Shown: positions 51,692 to 61,090 of the stretch, one piece after another
How the letters are laid out: the number at the start of each line of letters is the position of its first letter
Position numbering within the stretch: the first letter of the stretch is position 1
Assembly (NCBI GenBank): GCA_024235395.1
Contig: JACKMK010000003.1
Location: forward strand, 248,001-312,000
Reading direction: 5' to 3'
Length of the DNA stretch: 64,000 bases
Source: Chromatiaceae bacterium
GTDB lineage: Bacteria; Pseudomonadota; Gammaproteobacteria; Chromatiales; Chromatiaceae
Program-made: the position numbers and the translations under genes
Notes under the pieces: generated by a model
Database searches by the model: none
Seen by the model: the letters and a program-made list of their open reading frames with translations, nothing else
What the model was told of the DNA's origin: nothing

Positions 51692-52987
51692 TCAGCGCTC
51701 TGCAAGCGGCACGTAGTCGCGCTTGGTGGCACCCTGGTACAGCTGCCGCGGACGCCCTATCCGATGTCTCGGGTCATCGAGCATCTCCATCCAGTGGCTC
51801 ACCCAACCCGCCGTTCGTGCGATCGCGAACATCACGGTGAACATACTGTCGGGTATCCCCAGTGCCCGGTAGATGATGCCTGAATAGAAGTCGACGTTCG
51901 GATAGAGCTTCTTTTCCAGGAAGTACTCATCCTTGGACGCGATCTCTTCCAGGCGCATGGCCAACTCGAACAAGGGATTGTTGCTGTCTGCCAGTTTCTC
52001 AAGCACCTGGTAACAGACCTCGCGGATGATCTTGGCACGCGGGTCATAGTTCTTGTAAACACGATGTCCGAACCCCATCAGACGGAACGGGTCGTCCTTG
52101 TCCTTGGCCTTGGCAAGATACTTTTCGATGTTGCCGACATGACCGATCTCTTCGAGCATGTCGAGCACGGCCTCGTTGGCCCCGCCGTGCGCCGGTCCCC
52201 ACAATGACGCTGTACCAGCGGCAATGCAGGCAAAAGGGTTGGCACCGGAGCTACCCGCAAGCCGAACGGTGGAGGTGGAAGCATTCTGCTCGTGATCGGC
52301 ATGCAGAATGAACAATAGATCCATAGCGCGCTCTGCGAGCGGCTCTACCTCGTATTCTTCGCACGGGGTCGCGAACATCATGTGCAGAAAGTTGGCGGTA
52401 TAGCTCAGATGGTTGCGCGGATAGATTACCGGTTCGCCGATGTTGTGCTTGTAGCAGGCAGCTGCAATCGTCGGGATTTTCGCGATCAGGCGATGCGCAC
52501 TGATCTCGCGATGACGAGGATCGCTGATATCCATTGAGTCGTGATAGAAAGCCGACAACGACCCCACAACGCCGACCATCATCGCCATTGGGTGGGCATT
52601 GTTATAAAAACCTTGGAAGAAACGCAGCAGGGACTCATTGATCATCGTGTGGTGCGTGATGATGTCCTGAAACTGTGCGAGCTGTTCACGACTCGGAAGG
52701 TCGCCGTAAAGCAAAAGGTACGCGACTTCGATGAAAGTCGACTTTGCTGCAAGCTGTTCGATGGGATAACCCCGATACCGCAACACACCTTCGTTGCCAT
52801 CGATATAGGTGATCGAGCTGTTGCAGCTCGCCGTGGAAACGAAGCCCGGGTCGTAGGTAAAAACCTTGGCCTGTCCATAGAGGCTGGTGATATCGATCGT
52901 GTCCGGTCCTTCGGTGCCGGACAGAATCTCCAGATCGATGGACTTGCCTGTATCGTTGAACGTGAGGGTGGCTTTTCTGTTCGACAT
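51692..52987 (-). CDS. gltA: citrate synthase GltA
   Basis: Condenses acetyl-CoA with oxaloacetate at the entry of the TCA cycle. The 431-residue product is of the long, hexameric, NADH-sensitive Gram-negative type: N-terminal beta domain (EILSGTEGPDTIDITSLYG), catalytic HADHEQNASTSTVRLAGS, GFGHRVYKNYDPRAKI with the second catalytic His, and a conserved end WMEMLDDPRHRIGRPRQLY. It converges with the small nucleotidyltransferase-like gene, stop to stop without a gap. The ATG at 52987 is the family start. Confidence 0.97.
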   Translation of the reverse strand: MSNRKATLTFNDTGKSIDLEILSGTEGPDTIDITSLYGQAKVFTYDPGFVSTASCNSSITYIDGNEGVLRYRGYPIEQLAAKSTFIEVAYLLLYGDLPSREQLAQFQDIITHHTMINESLLRFFQGFYNNAHPMAMMVGVVGSLSAFYHDSMDISDPRHREISAHRLIAKIPTIAAACYKHNIGEPVIYPRNHLSYTANFLHMMFATPCEEYEVEPLAERAMDLLFILHADHEQNASTSTVRLAGSSGANPFACIAAGTASLWGPAHGGANEAVLDMLEEIGHVGNIEKYLAKAKDKDDPFRLMGFGHRVYKNYDPRAKIIREVCYQVLEKLADSNNPLFELAMRLEEIASKDEYFLEKKLYPNVDFYSGIIYRALGIPDSMFTVMFAIARTAGWVSHWMEMLDDPRHRIGRPRQLYQGATKRDYVPLAER

Positions 52988-53598
52988 CTGCCCGTACCTC
53001 TGGCTTGACAATAGTCTGGATGCCCAAGCCTAGCACAGGCCAATTCGCGACCGATCATTGGAAATGTCGTCGGTCACGGTAAGCATTTGCCCGCCAGGGT
53101 CCACGCGGTCGACATCACTGTGAAAGTCGCATCATTGCCGGTCCACCGCGAACTTCGAACGCTGCACATGCTGAATTCTAAGGTGATTTGTTATTGATCC
53201 TGGATGCATGCCGTACGACACGCCAAGGCAACCGGTTCGCGGAAATGCCGCACCGCCGGAACTCACGCACCGATCCCGCACACGCGGATCTGCACGCAAC
53301 AAGCACCGGGCCGGCGAATGCCGGGAGACGCACCAAGGGAGTGCGGAGGGGTTTCGTCGGTCAATGCGTAGCGATGGTTTGCAGACATCCGATGCCATCA
53401 GGGCGACCTGCGCCAGCGGCTCCATGGCGCAAACTCGAAAGGGCGTGCCGAATGCAATCACGGTCGCCGCGGGGTGGCGCATCAGGCCGCCGCATGGCAG
53501 GGGATGCTGGCAGTGCGTCAGCGTGCCACCGCCATGCCCAATCGCTGTTCGCCATCTGTCTGCCGGCGGCATCCACGATGCCGTCACGCACCTGAGGG
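52988..53598. other. gene-free stretch between gltA and the malic enzyme gene
   Basis: About 610 bases upstream of gltA and downstream of the malic enzyme gene. The few open frames crossing it on both strands have biased, arginine-, alanine- and cysteine-heavy translations and no motif, so I do not call a gene. It should hold the gltA promoter; I see no confident promoter pair or terminator. Confidence 0.5.
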
Positions 53599-54879
53599 TT
53601 ACACGGCCGCTTCAGGATAGTGCGCAGGCCAGGCGGTACGTGCCACGCCACTATCGATCGCAGCGCGCGCCACCGCAGGCGGTATGACATCCCTCAGTCG
53701 CTGATCGAGTGGTTTGGGCAAGATGTAACCGGTGCCGAACGCCAATGCCTCCAGGCCGTATGCATCGAGCACGTTCTGCGGAACCGGCTGGTGGGTCAGA
53801 TCCTTCAATGCATGCACCGCTGCGATCTGCATTTCCCGGTTGATCCGCCGGGCCCGCACATCGAGCGCTCCACGAAAGATAAACGGAAACCCGAGGACGT
53901 TGTTTACCTGGTTGGGATAGTCGGAGCGTCCGGTCGCCATGATCATGTCGGACCGTACCTGTTGGGCGACCTCGGGCCGAATCTCCGGAACGGGATTGGA
54001 CAACGCAAACACGATCGGCCGGTCGGCCATGGAAGCCAACATCGCAGGGGTCACCAGATCCGGACCCGACACACCGATGAACACATCGGCGCCGCGCATC
54101 GCGTCGTCAAGCGTGCGGGCATCGGTATCGACGGCCACGCCGAGTTTGTGCGGATTGAGGTCGGTCCGACCCCGATGAATCACTCCCTTGCGATCGAGTA
54201 CCAGAAAATTGTCGCGACCGGCGCCCAGCGCAATCAACAACTGCACGGCAGCGATACCCGCAGCCCCGGCACCGAGCACGACGATCCGTGCATCTGCGAG
54301 CTGCTTGTCCTGTAGCTCCAGCGCATTCAACAAACCGGCTGCGATGATGATCGCCGTGCCGTGCTGATCGTCGTGAAATACCGGGATGTCGAGCAGTTCA
54401 ATCAATGCCTGCTCGATCTCGAAGCAGTGCGGTGCCGCGATGTCTTCGAGATTGATGCCGCCAAAGGTAGGGGCAATCCGTTGCACGGTGTCGATGAAAT
54501 CCTGCGGATTGGGGGCATCGACCTCGATGTCGAACACATCGATTCCGGCGAAGTGTTTGAACAGCACGCCCTTGCCTTCCATGACCGGCTTGCCCGCGAG
54601 CGATCCGACATTGCCCAGTCCGAGCACCGCACTGCCGTCGGTGATGACGGCCACGAGGTTTCCTTTCGCGGTGTATTTATAGGCGTCATCCGGATCGGCG
54701 GCGATGCGACGCACCGGCTCTGCGACACCCGGGGTATATGCCAGCGCGAGGTCGCGTTGGGTACGGGTGGACTTCGAAACCTCGACACTGATCTTTCCCG
54801 GCCGAGGGTTGGCGTGATAATCCAATGCCGCCTGGTTGATCTCGAAATCGGCGTCCTGGTTGTTCTGTTCTTCGTTCAT
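53599..54879 (-). CDS. malate dehydrogenase (oxaloacetate-decarboxylating), short malic enzyme
   Basis: Oxidises malate to pyruvate and CO2 with NAD(P). The 426-residue length equals the malic enzyme domain only; the phosphotransacetylase-like domain of MaeB is missing. Visible are LALAYTPGVAEPVRRI (catalytic Tyr), the catalytic lysine region NLVAVITDGSAVLGLGN, VFHDDQHGTAIIIAAGLLNAL with the metal ligands, and the Rossmann motif VVLGAGAAGIAAVQLLIALG. The ATG at 54879 is the family start. rpmE lies upstream on the same strand with a terminator between. Confidence 0.94.
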   Translation of the reverse strand: MNEEQNNQDADFEINQAALDYHANPRPGKISVEVSKSTRTQRDLALAYTPGVAEPVRRIAADPDDAYKYTAKGNLVAVITDGSAVLGLGNVGSLAGKPVMEGKGVLFKHFAGIDVFDIEVDAPNPQDFIDTVQRIAPTFGGINLEDIAAPHCFEIEQALIELLDIPVFHDDQHGTAIIIAAGLLNALELQDKQLADARIVVLGAGAAGIAAVQLLIALGAGRDNFLVLDRKGVIHRGRTDLNPHKLGVAVDTDARTLDDAMRGADVFIGVSGPDLVTPAMLASMADRPIVFALSNPVPEIRPEVAQQVRSDMIMATGRSDYPNQVNNVLGFPFIFRGALDVRARRINREMQIAAVHALKDLTHQPVPQNVLDAYGLEALAFGTGYILPKPLDQRLRDVIPPAVARAAIDSGVARTAWPAHYPEAAV

Positions 54880-54911
54880 GCTCGACTCCCGTGGCGGGGC
54901 GCTCGGCCCGT

Positions 54912-54944
54912 GAAAAACGAGAAAAGGCGCCACGAGGGCGCCTT
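54912..54944 (-). terminator. rho-independent terminator after rpmE
   Basis: On the minus strand AAGGCGCC-CTCGT-GGCGCCTT forms a perfect eight-base-pair stem followed by a T-rich tail (TTCTCGTTTTT). It lies about 28 bases after the rpmE stop and before the malic enzyme gene. Confidence 0.85.
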
Positions 54945-54971
54945 GCGGTGTCCGTTCGGGCCGTTACCGGC

Positions 54972-55175
54972 TCAGCGACGGAAACGCTTCCGGAACTGGT
55001 CGACCCGGCCCGCAGTATCCATCAGCTTCTGCTGACCCGTGTAGAACGGGTGGCATGCGGAACATACCTCGACCTGCAGGGTGTCGCCACCGATGGTCGA
55101 GCGCGTGTTGAAGCTGTTGCCACAGCTGCAGACGACTTTGATGTCAGTGTAGTTCGGATGCAGATCCGCTTTCAT
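54972..55175 (-). CDS. rpmE: 50S ribosomal protein L31 (zinc-binding form)
   Basis: A 67-residue L31 starting MKADLHPNYTDIKVVCSCG. The four cysteines at about 16, 18, 37 and 40 (CSC and CSACHPFYTG) make it the C+ zinc-binding type, which Zur-regulated paralogues replace under zinc shortage in some bacteria. HPFYTGQQKLMDTAGRVDQF is diagnostic. It is monocistronic, with its own terminator. Confidence 0.97.
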   Translation of the reverse strand: MKADLHPNYTDIKVVCSCGNSFNTRSTIGGDTLQVEVCSACHPFYTGQQKLMDTAGRVDQFRKRFRR

Positions 55176-55298
55176 TTTCGTCTCACTCCCAACGCCCGAC
55201 GCCGCATTGCAGCCGGGGCGGTATTGCTCGGTCGCGGGCGAGCGCCGCGAAAGGCCGCGTAATTTAATCCACGACCGGCAATAACGCAAGTCCGGACG

Positions 55299-55676
55299 TC
55301 AGTCGCGGGTGCGTGCGAACGCGACGACCTCGGCAGACACCGGGGGCGCCGCCGGCGGTTCGATCGGTGTTCCGTAGAACAGGTGCTGCAACTCGGCAAA
55401 CCGATCGTTGAGGCCGTTGGGACCCAGCACCGCGCGCCACATCATGCGCGAGATGCGCAGACAGGCGCCCATCGGCGTGCGCGCGAGCCGGCGTTCCTGG
55501 TCGATCCGCCACTGCAGACGGCGCAGGCGCTCCCGATTGGCCTCGGGCGCCCCGGCGATGACCGCCTCGATCGCCTCTAGGCGCATTGCCTCGAAAGCGG
55601 CAGGGTCATCACGGGCAACCGCAGACCAGGTGTCAAAATCAATCTCGGCAGTATTTTTCTTGTCCATCGCATTCAC
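55299..55676 (-). CDS. DUF3135 domain-containing protein
   Basis: A 125-residue cytoplasmic helical protein. The FDTWSAVARDDPAAFEAMRLEAIE start, RLRRLQWRIDQERRLARTPMGACLRISRMMW core are the features I know of DUF3135, a gammaproteobacterial family of unknown function. No signal peptide or metal motif is seen. It lies 120 bases upstream of rpmE on the same strand; no functional partner can be named. Confidence 0.85.
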   Translation of the reverse strand: MNAMDKKNTAEIDFDTWSAVARDDPAAFEAMRLEAIEAVIAGAPEANRERLRRLQWRIDQERRLARTPMGACLRISRMMWRAVLGPNGLNDRFAELQHLFYGTPIEPPAAPPVSAEVVAFARTRD

Positions 55677-55853
55677 CCTAAAGTTCAGCTCGGACCGGCC
55701 GACATAAGTCGGTTTTTCGGTCGTTCCGAGTTCAAGCTATCACAGGGTTTTGCGACTTGTCTTCGAGAATTTAATGGCCCCCGCCGGGACCCCAGTTCCT
55801 ACGTTTTTTCCTTTGAAAACATATATCTAGCCACCCTAATGCGTTCTGTCGGG

Positions 55854-56120
55854 TTATTGACGCCAGATCTGGACGCCGGCTGCATCGTAGATTGCGCGCA
55901 ACCGGTCGAGGCGAACAGCGAAAATGTCGCCGGCCGCGTCGCGCAGCTCGAGGTACTCGGCGCGGTCTCGCGTGTACACGTCGCTGACCGTGCCCTCGAT
56001 CACGATTGCCGCCTGATGTTCGTCGACTGCGCGCACGGTCACCGCGCTGCGCTGCAACGCCAACAGCTCGAGCATCGAGTGCATGTCGCAGTCGATCGGC
56101 CGGTAGTCACTCGTCGTCAC
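55854..56120 (-). CDS. Rho-binding antiterminator (Rof/YaeO family)
   Basis: An 88-residue small beta-barrel protein starting with the Rof-type YRPIDCDMHSMLELLALQRSAV and containing DRAEYLELRD and FAVRLDRLRAI. Rof binds the Rho hexamer and inhibits transcription termination. It overlaps the preceding CPXCG gene by 14 bases and ends the uvrD-hemW-CPXCG-rof operon. Confidence 0.85.
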   Translation of the reverse strand: MTTSDYRPIDCDMHSMLELLALQRSAVTVRAVDEHQAAIVIEGTVSDVYTRDRAEYLELRDAAGDIFAVRLDRLRAIYDAAGVQIWRQ

Positions 56121-56298
56121 GCCTCACCTCCAGGACCCAGTCATCACCGTTGGCGCGCACGGCAACCTCGATTGGCCGGCAGCAGACGCTGCAGTCCTCG
56201 ACATAGTCCAGCTCGCCCGCCGAGCCGTCGACCGTGAGTTCGATCCATTCGCCGCAGTAAGGGCAACGGATCGGCTGATAGCTGAGGACCGGGCTCAT
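56107..56298 (-). CDS. CPXCG motif-containing cysteine-rich protein
   Basis: A 63-residue protein with a zinc-ribbon pattern: RCPYCGEWIEL and EDCSVCCRPIEV supply two CxxC pairs. This matches the family named after its CPXCG motif, of unknown function. It begins three bases after the hemW stop and overlaps the rof-like gene by 14 bases. Confidence 0.88.
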   Translation of the reverse strand: MSPVLSYQPIRCPYCGEWIELTVDGSAGELDYVEDCSVCCRPIEVAVRANGDDWVLEVRRDDE

Positions 56299-56301
56299 CT
56301 C

Positions 56302-57513
56302 TCAGTCCGCCTGGAAAAGCCCGAGCAGGTCGTTGAGGAAGCGGAACCCGAGCGCGCTCGCGCACAACCGCGTCGGATCGGCATCGAGCAGTCCAAGGGC
56401 CTGTGCCCTGCCCAGAGCGGGTGCGAGGTCTGCCAGGTCAAGACCGGTCCGTTGCACGAAGTAGCCGCGCGGGACGCCCTGGCTCAGGCGCAGCGCGTTG
56501 AGCAGGAACTCCAGCGCCAGCTCATTGCCGGTCACCTCGGCCTCGGTCGAGACGATGCGCCCTCCCTGTGCCGCCAGGTAGGCGGCGGGATGGCGCTGCT
56601 TGGCGCGACGCCACACACGCATACCGGTCGCCGTGAGTTTGCCGTGGGCGCCGGCGCCGATACCGAGGTAATCGCCAAACTGCCAGTAATTGACATTGTG
56701 CGTACAGCGTCGGCCTTCGCGTGCGTAGGCCGAGACCTCGTAACGACGATACCCCGCCGCTTCCAGGCGCTGCTGCCCGAGCTCCATGATGTCCGCCAGG
56801 CTGTCGTCATCGGGCAACGGCGGCGGCTTATGGTGAAACGCGGTGTTCGGTTCCAGCGTGAGCTGGTACCACGACAGGTGCTCGGGCTGCAGCGCGATCA
56901 CTTGCTCCAGGTCCGACAACGCGTCAGCGACGCGCTGGCGCGGCAGACCGAACATCAGGTCGAGGTTGACGTTGTCGAACCCGACGTCGCGTGCGACCCG
57001 ATAGGCATGGAGCGCCTCGGCCGCCGAGTGAATCCGCCCCAGTGCGGCGAGCCGCTGATCGTCGAGGCTCTGCATGCCGATCGACAGGCGATTTACCCCG
57101 GCCGCCCGGTAGTCCACAAACCGCGCCACCTCGACGGTCCCCGGATTGGCCTCCAGGGTGATCTCGATGTCGGCCACCAACGTGAGCCGACGCGCGATCC
57201 CTTCCAGCAGGCGGCCGATCGCTGCACCGTCAAACAGGCTGGGCGTACCGCCGCCGATGAACACGCTCTGAATCTCACCGAGCGGCTGGCGGGCCATTTC
57301 CTGGTCGAGATCGCGCAGCAGTGCGTCGATGTACGCCTCCTGTTCCACGGCGACCTGAGGCACGTGCGAATTGAAGTCGCAGTAGGGGCATTTGCGCACG
57401 CACCAGGGGATATGAACGTACAGCGACAACGGTAGCGACGACGGCACCGGGAAAACGGCCCCGGTTCCACTCACCGAGGGCGCACTCGCAAGATCCGTCG
57501 GGTCCGCGCTCAT
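56302..57513 (-). CDS. hemW: radical SAM family haem chaperone HemW
   Basis: A 403-residue radical SAM protein of the HemN/HemW family. The cluster motif CVRKCPYCDF (Cys38, Cys42, Cys45) binds the 4Fe-4S cluster; FIGGGTPSLF is the SAM motif, and the N-terminal LSLYVHIPWC and C-terminal HemN domain are present. HemW (formerly YggW/HemN-like) is thought to insert haem rather than to oxidise coproporphyrinogen. The ATG at 57513 overlaps the uvrD stop (ATGA). Confidence 0.93.
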   Translation of the reverse strand: MSADPTDLASAPSVSGTGAVFPVPSSLPLSLYVHIPWCVRKCPYCDFNSHVPQVAVEQEAYIDALLRDLDQEMARQPLGEIQSVFIGGGTPSLFDGAAIGRLLEGIARRLTLVADIEITLEANPGTVEVARFVDYRAAGVNRLSIGMQSLDDQRLAALGRIHSAAEALHAYRVARDVGFDNVNLDLMFGLPRQRVADALSDLEQVIALQPEHLSWYQLTLEPNTAFHHKPPPLPDDDSLADIMELGQQRLEAAGYRRYEVSAYAREGRRCTHNVNYWQFGDYLGIGAGAHGKLTATGMRVWRRAKQRHPAAYLAAQGGRIVSTEAEVTGNELALEFLLNALRLSQGVPRGYFVQRTGLDLADLAPALGRAQALGLLDADPTRLCASALGFRFLNDLLGLFQAD

Positions 57514-59672
57514 GCCGGACTCAGGTTGGCGTATGCGACCACCAGCCATTTCGCACCGGCCTGCTCGAAATTGACCTGCACGCGCGCCCCGTTGCCCTGC
57601 CCTTCGGCGTTCAGGATCACGCCTTCACCGAACTTCGGGTGCAACACGCGTTGACCGAGTCGGAAACCGGTCGCATCTTGCGCTGCGGCAAGCGAGACCG
57701 AGGCGGGGCTGTAGGGTCGGCTGACCTGCGGCCGGGCCCGCACCTCTTCGATCAGCTCGACCGGGATCTCTCGCAGGAACCGGGATGGCAGCGGATAGCT
57801 CTCGGACCCGTGCAGGCGCCGACTCTCGGCGTGCGTCAGGTAGAGTTGCGACATTGCGCGCGTCATGCCGACATAGCACAGGCGGCGCTCCTCCTCGAGT
57901 CGCTGGGGGTCCTCGGCCGACATGCTGTGGGGGAACAGCCCTTCTTCCATGCCACCGACAAAGACCAGGGGAAACTCCAGCCCTTTGGCCGAATGCAGCG
58001 TCATCAGCTGCACGCAGTCCTCGTATTCCTCGGCCTGCGTGTCGCCGGCCTCGAGCGCGGCGTGCGCCAGGAAGGCGTCAAGTTCCGAGAGGTCGCTGTC
58101 GTCTTCCGGCGGCTCGAATTGCCGACAGGCATTGACCAGTTCGTCGAGGTTCTCCAGCCGGTCCTGACCCTTGCCGTCCCGACTCTTCTCGAAATGCTCG
58201 CGCAGGTGCGAGGCCTCGATCACGAATGCAGCGCGCTCCGGCAGGCCGGAACCGGCGCTGTTCGCGTCGATCTCCTCGATCAGGTCGAGGAAACCGCGCA
58301 GCGCATTGGCGGCGCGGGCGGCCATCGCGCCACCGCGCAACAGGTCGCCGGCCGCCTGCCACAGGGAACAAGCGAAGTCGCGCGCATGCGCGCGCACCGC
58401 GTCGAGCGTACGCGGACCTATGCCGCGCGGTGGCTGGTTCACCGCGCGCTCGAAGGACGGGTCGTCGTGGCGGTTCGCAACCAGGCGCATATAGGCGAGC
58501 GCATCCTTGATCTCGGCACGCTCGAAGAAGCGCAGCCCACCGTAGACGCGGTACGGGATACCTGCCTGTATCAAGGCTTCCTCGAACAACCGTGACTGTG
58601 CCGTCGTGCGGTACAGAATCGCGGTCTCGGCGCGGCGACTGCCGTGTTCGATGGCAGCCCGGATGCGCTCGACCACGAACCGCGCCTCGTCGACCTCGTT
58701 GAAGGCTGCATAGACCCGGATCGGCGCACCGTCGCCGTCCTCGGTCCACAGACGCTTGCCGAGCCTCGTCGGATTGTTCGCGATCACCGCGTTGGCGGCG
58801 TTCAGGATATTGCCCGTGGAGCGGTAATTCTGTTCCAGACGGACCACCTGGGCGTCCGGGTGGTGGCGCTGGAAATCCTGGATGTTCTCGACCCGCGCAC
58901 CACGCCAGCCGTAGATCGACTGGTCGTCGTCACCGACCACGAACAGCTTTTCATCGTTGCCGGCGAGCAGCCGAAGCCAGGCGTACTGGATACTGTTGGT
59001 ATCCTGGAACTCGTCGACGAGGATCGCTCCGAAGCGCGCACGATAATGTTGCAGCACGTCCGGCCGGTCACGCCACAGCTCGTGTGCACGCAACAACAAT
59101 TCGGCAAAATCGACACTGCCGCCACGCTGGCATGCCGCCTCGTATTCCCGGTAGATCGCGATCATCTGGCGCTGATAGGGATCACCACCGTGGTCCAGGT
59201 GGTCGGAGCGCAATCCTTCGTCCTTTTGCTGATTGATGTACCACTGCACCTGGCGTGGCGGCCATTTCGCGTCATCCAGGTTCATTTCGCGTATCACACG
59301 CTTGACCAGGCGCTGCTGGTCGTCGGAGTCGAGGATCTGGAAACCCTGCGGCAGCCCCGCCTCCTGCCAATGCGCGCGCAGCAGCCGGTGTGCGAGCCCG
59401 TGGAAAGTCCCGACCCACATGCCGCCGACCGGTTGCCCGAGCAACTCCTCAATCCGGTGCCGCATCTCCCGGGCTGCCTTGTTGGTGAAGGTCACCGCGA
59501 GAATCGACCACGGCGACAGGCCCTCGACCTGGATCAGCCAGGCGATGCGGTGCACCAGTACCCGGGTCTTGCCGGAGCCGGCCCCGGCCAGGACCAGGGT
59601 GCTCCCGAGCGGCGCGGTAACCGCCGAACGCTGTGCGTCGTTCAGCCCGTCGATGATGTGTGAAACGTCCAT
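57510..59672 (-). CDS. uvrD: DNA helicase II UvrD
   Basis: A 720-residue SF1 3'-5' helicase for nucleotide excision and mismatch repair. Motifs: Walker A LVLAGAGSGKTR (about 27-38), Ia VTFTNKAAREM, II ILVDEFQDTN, III VVGDDDQSIYGWRGA, IV RLEQNYRSTGNIL, V LMTLHSAKGLEFPLVF, VI CYVGMTRAM. The tudor-like C-terminal end (GQRVLHPKFGEGVI), which binds RNA polymerase, is intact and separates UvrD from Rep. First gene of an operon with hemW. Confidence 0.96.
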   Translation of the reverse strand: MDVSHIIDGLNDAQRSAVTAPLGSTLVLAGAGSGKTRVLVHRIAWLIQVEGLSPWSILAVTFTNKAAREMRHRIEELLGQPVGGMWVGTFHGLAHRLLRAHWQEAGLPQGFQILDSDDQQRLVKRVIREMNLDDAKWPPRQVQWYINQQKDEGLRSDHLDHGGDPYQRQMIAIYREYEAACQRGGSVDFAELLLRAHELWRDRPDVLQHYRARFGAILVDEFQDTNSIQYAWLRLLAGNDEKLFVVGDDDQSIYGWRGARVENIQDFQRHHPDAQVVRLEQNYRSTGNILNAANAVIANNPTRLGKRLWTEDGDGAPIRVYAAFNEVDEARFVVERIRAAIEHGSRRAETAILYRTTAQSRLFEEALIQAGIPYRVYGGLRFFERAEIKDALAYMRLVANRHDDPSFERAVNQPPRGIGPRTLDAVRAHARDFACSLWQAAGDLLRGGAMAARAANALRGFLDLIEEIDANSAGSGLPERAAFVIEASHLREHFEKSRDGKGQDRLENLDELVNACRQFEPPEDDSDLSELDAFLAHAALEAGDTQAEEYEDCVQLMTLHSAKGLEFPLVFVGGMEEGLFPHSMSAEDPQRLEEERRLCYVGMTRAMSQLYLTHAESRRLHGSESYPLPSRFLREIPVELIEEVRARPQVSRPYSPASVSLAAAQDATGFRLGQRVLHPKFGEGVILNAEGQGNGARVQVNFEQAGAKWLVVAYANLSPA

Positions 59673-60045
59673 CGGCGGATGTTAACAGCCGCGCCGGGCA
59701 GCCGGCAGGCGTGGATACCGGGTGATCCATGTGTACGCGGAGGTCGAATCGATACCGGGCAGAATCCGCAAGCCGGCAAGGCCGTACGGCCGCGGATTTC
59801 AGCGAGCGGCGCCTCGAACGGCGACCTGCAAGAATATTTTCTGCCCCCCCTTGCAAGGCGTGGCAACGCGCACCATGCTTTGCGCACCCACCTGCGGTCG
59901 AAATGCCAACTGCCCCGTACACCGGCTCGACCGCAGCCTACTTCCAACCCGACTCCCCGGGTGATTGGGGAGGCCGGCGGGGCACCCCCGGTCGCAGAAT
60001 GCGGCATCCGCTGCGTGCACCCGCGACCCCAGCAGGAATCCCTGT
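59673..60045. other. gene-free stretch upstream of uvrD
   Basis: 373 bases between uvrD and the small membrane-protein gene, which diverge from it. Open frames here translate to arginine- and proline-rich sequence without motifs. It should hold both promoters; I see no convincing box pair. Confidence 0.45.
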
Positions 60046-60399
60046 ATGTCGCTGTTTCTCGGAATTGCCTTTATCGGCACATCTGTGCTGTTGCTGCGTT
60101 GGCTGAAACACTGGTACGCCAGGGCTGAACGGACCGGCAGCCTGGCCGACGGACTGGTGGTGAACTTCTTACTGCCGACGCTCGCCGCCATCCTGATGAG
60201 TGGTGCGATCTCGATCGTGATGGTGTTCCTGAGCGGCATCACGCTGCTCGACGGGGCCGCAGCCGCCGCATTGTCCGGCCTGGTCGTCGTGGCCTGGCGC
60301 CGCATGGGTCGCGTGGTCCCGCGCGACAACGTGGTGCCGCTGACGCCGAGACCCGGCGTCGCACCGACGCCGTCCAGCAGGGCGCGCCGCGCCGCCTGA
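60046..60399 (+). CDS. small inner-membrane protein of unknown function
   Basis: A 117-residue protein with three hydrophobic stretches: the N-terminal SLFLGIAFIGTSVLLL, then VVNFLLPTLAAILMSG and AISIVMVFLSGITLL-like segments, and a basic, Pro-rich cytoplasmic tail (GVAPTPSSRARRAA). No family recognised. The ATG at 60046 is preferred over an in-frame ATG at 59965 because the hydrophobic N-terminus begins there. It converges with ureG, 28 bases apart. Confidence 0.65.
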   Translation: MSLFLGIAFIGTSVLLLRWLKHWYARAERTGSLADGLVVNFLLPTLAAILMSGAISIVMVFLSGITLLDGAAAAALSGLVVVAWRRMGRVVPRDNVVPLTPRPGVAPTPSSRARRAA

Positions 60400-60427
60400 C
60401 CCCTGCACGAACAGGGCCGCATGCTGC

Positions 60428-61057
60428 TCAGGATGCCTTGGCGGCCTGCAGCATGCCCTCGCGTTCGATGAAGGCGATGATCTCGTCCAGGCCCTGACGG
60501 GTCTTCATGTTGGCGAACACCCAGGGGCGCGCGCCGCGCATGCGCTCGGTATCCGCCGCCATCACATCGAGTGACGCGCCGACGTAGGGAGCAAGGTCGA
60601 TCTTGTTGATCACCAGGAGGTCCGACCGGGTGATGCCCGGTCCGCCCTTGCGCGGGATCTTCTCGCCCTCTGCGACATCGATCACGTAGATCGTCAGGTC
60701 GGCCAGTTCCGGGCTGAAGGTCGCGGAAAGGTTGTCGCCGCCGCTTTCGATGAACACTACATCGAGATCCGGAAACCGGTGCTGCAGGTCCTCGACGGCG
60801 GCGAGGTTCATCGATGCATCCTCGCGGATCGCGGTGTGCGGACAGCCGCCCGTCTCGACCCCGACGATGCGTTCGAACGGCAGGGCCTCTGCCCGCATCA
60901 GGATCTGCGCATCTTCCTGGGTGTAGATATCGTTGGTCACCACCGCAATGTCGTAGCGATCGCGGAGCGCCTTGCACAACACCTCCAGCAGGGCGGTCTT
61001 ACCCGACCCAACCGGTCCACCCACGCCAACCCGCAATGCCGGTCGCTTTCTCTTCAT
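60428..61057 (-). CDS. ureG: urease accessory GTPase UreG
   Basis: SIMIBI-class GTPase that drives nickel delivery into urease. The 209-residue protein has the P-loop VGVGGPVGSGKTALLE (about 10-25), VTNDIYTQEDAQIL, GVETGGCPHTAIREDAS with the Cys-Pro-His nickel site, and DLLVINKIDLAPYVGASL (NKxD guanine specificity). Two in-frame ATGs exist (61081 and 61057); the second is taken. ureF lies 33 bases upstream. Confidence 0.96.
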   Translation of the reverse strand: MKRKRPALRVGVGGPVGSGKTALLEVLCKALRDRYDIAVVTNDIYTQEDAQILMRAEALPFERIVGVETGGCPHTAIREDASMNLAAVEDLQHRFPDLDVVFIESGGDNLSATFSPELADLTIYVIDVAEGEKIPRKGGPGITRSDLLVINKIDLAPYVGASLDVMAADTERMRGARPWVFANMKTRQGLDEIIAFIEREGMLQAAKAS

Positions 61058-61090
61058 CTCCCTACCCCGTCGTGGTTTCAAAGCCCCTTC

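Noticed and set aside
53132..53587. Possible 151-residue protein upstream of gltA
   Set aside because: Irregular Cys/Arg/Pro composition, no ribosome site and three competing overlapping frames on both strands; no sign of selection for any of them.
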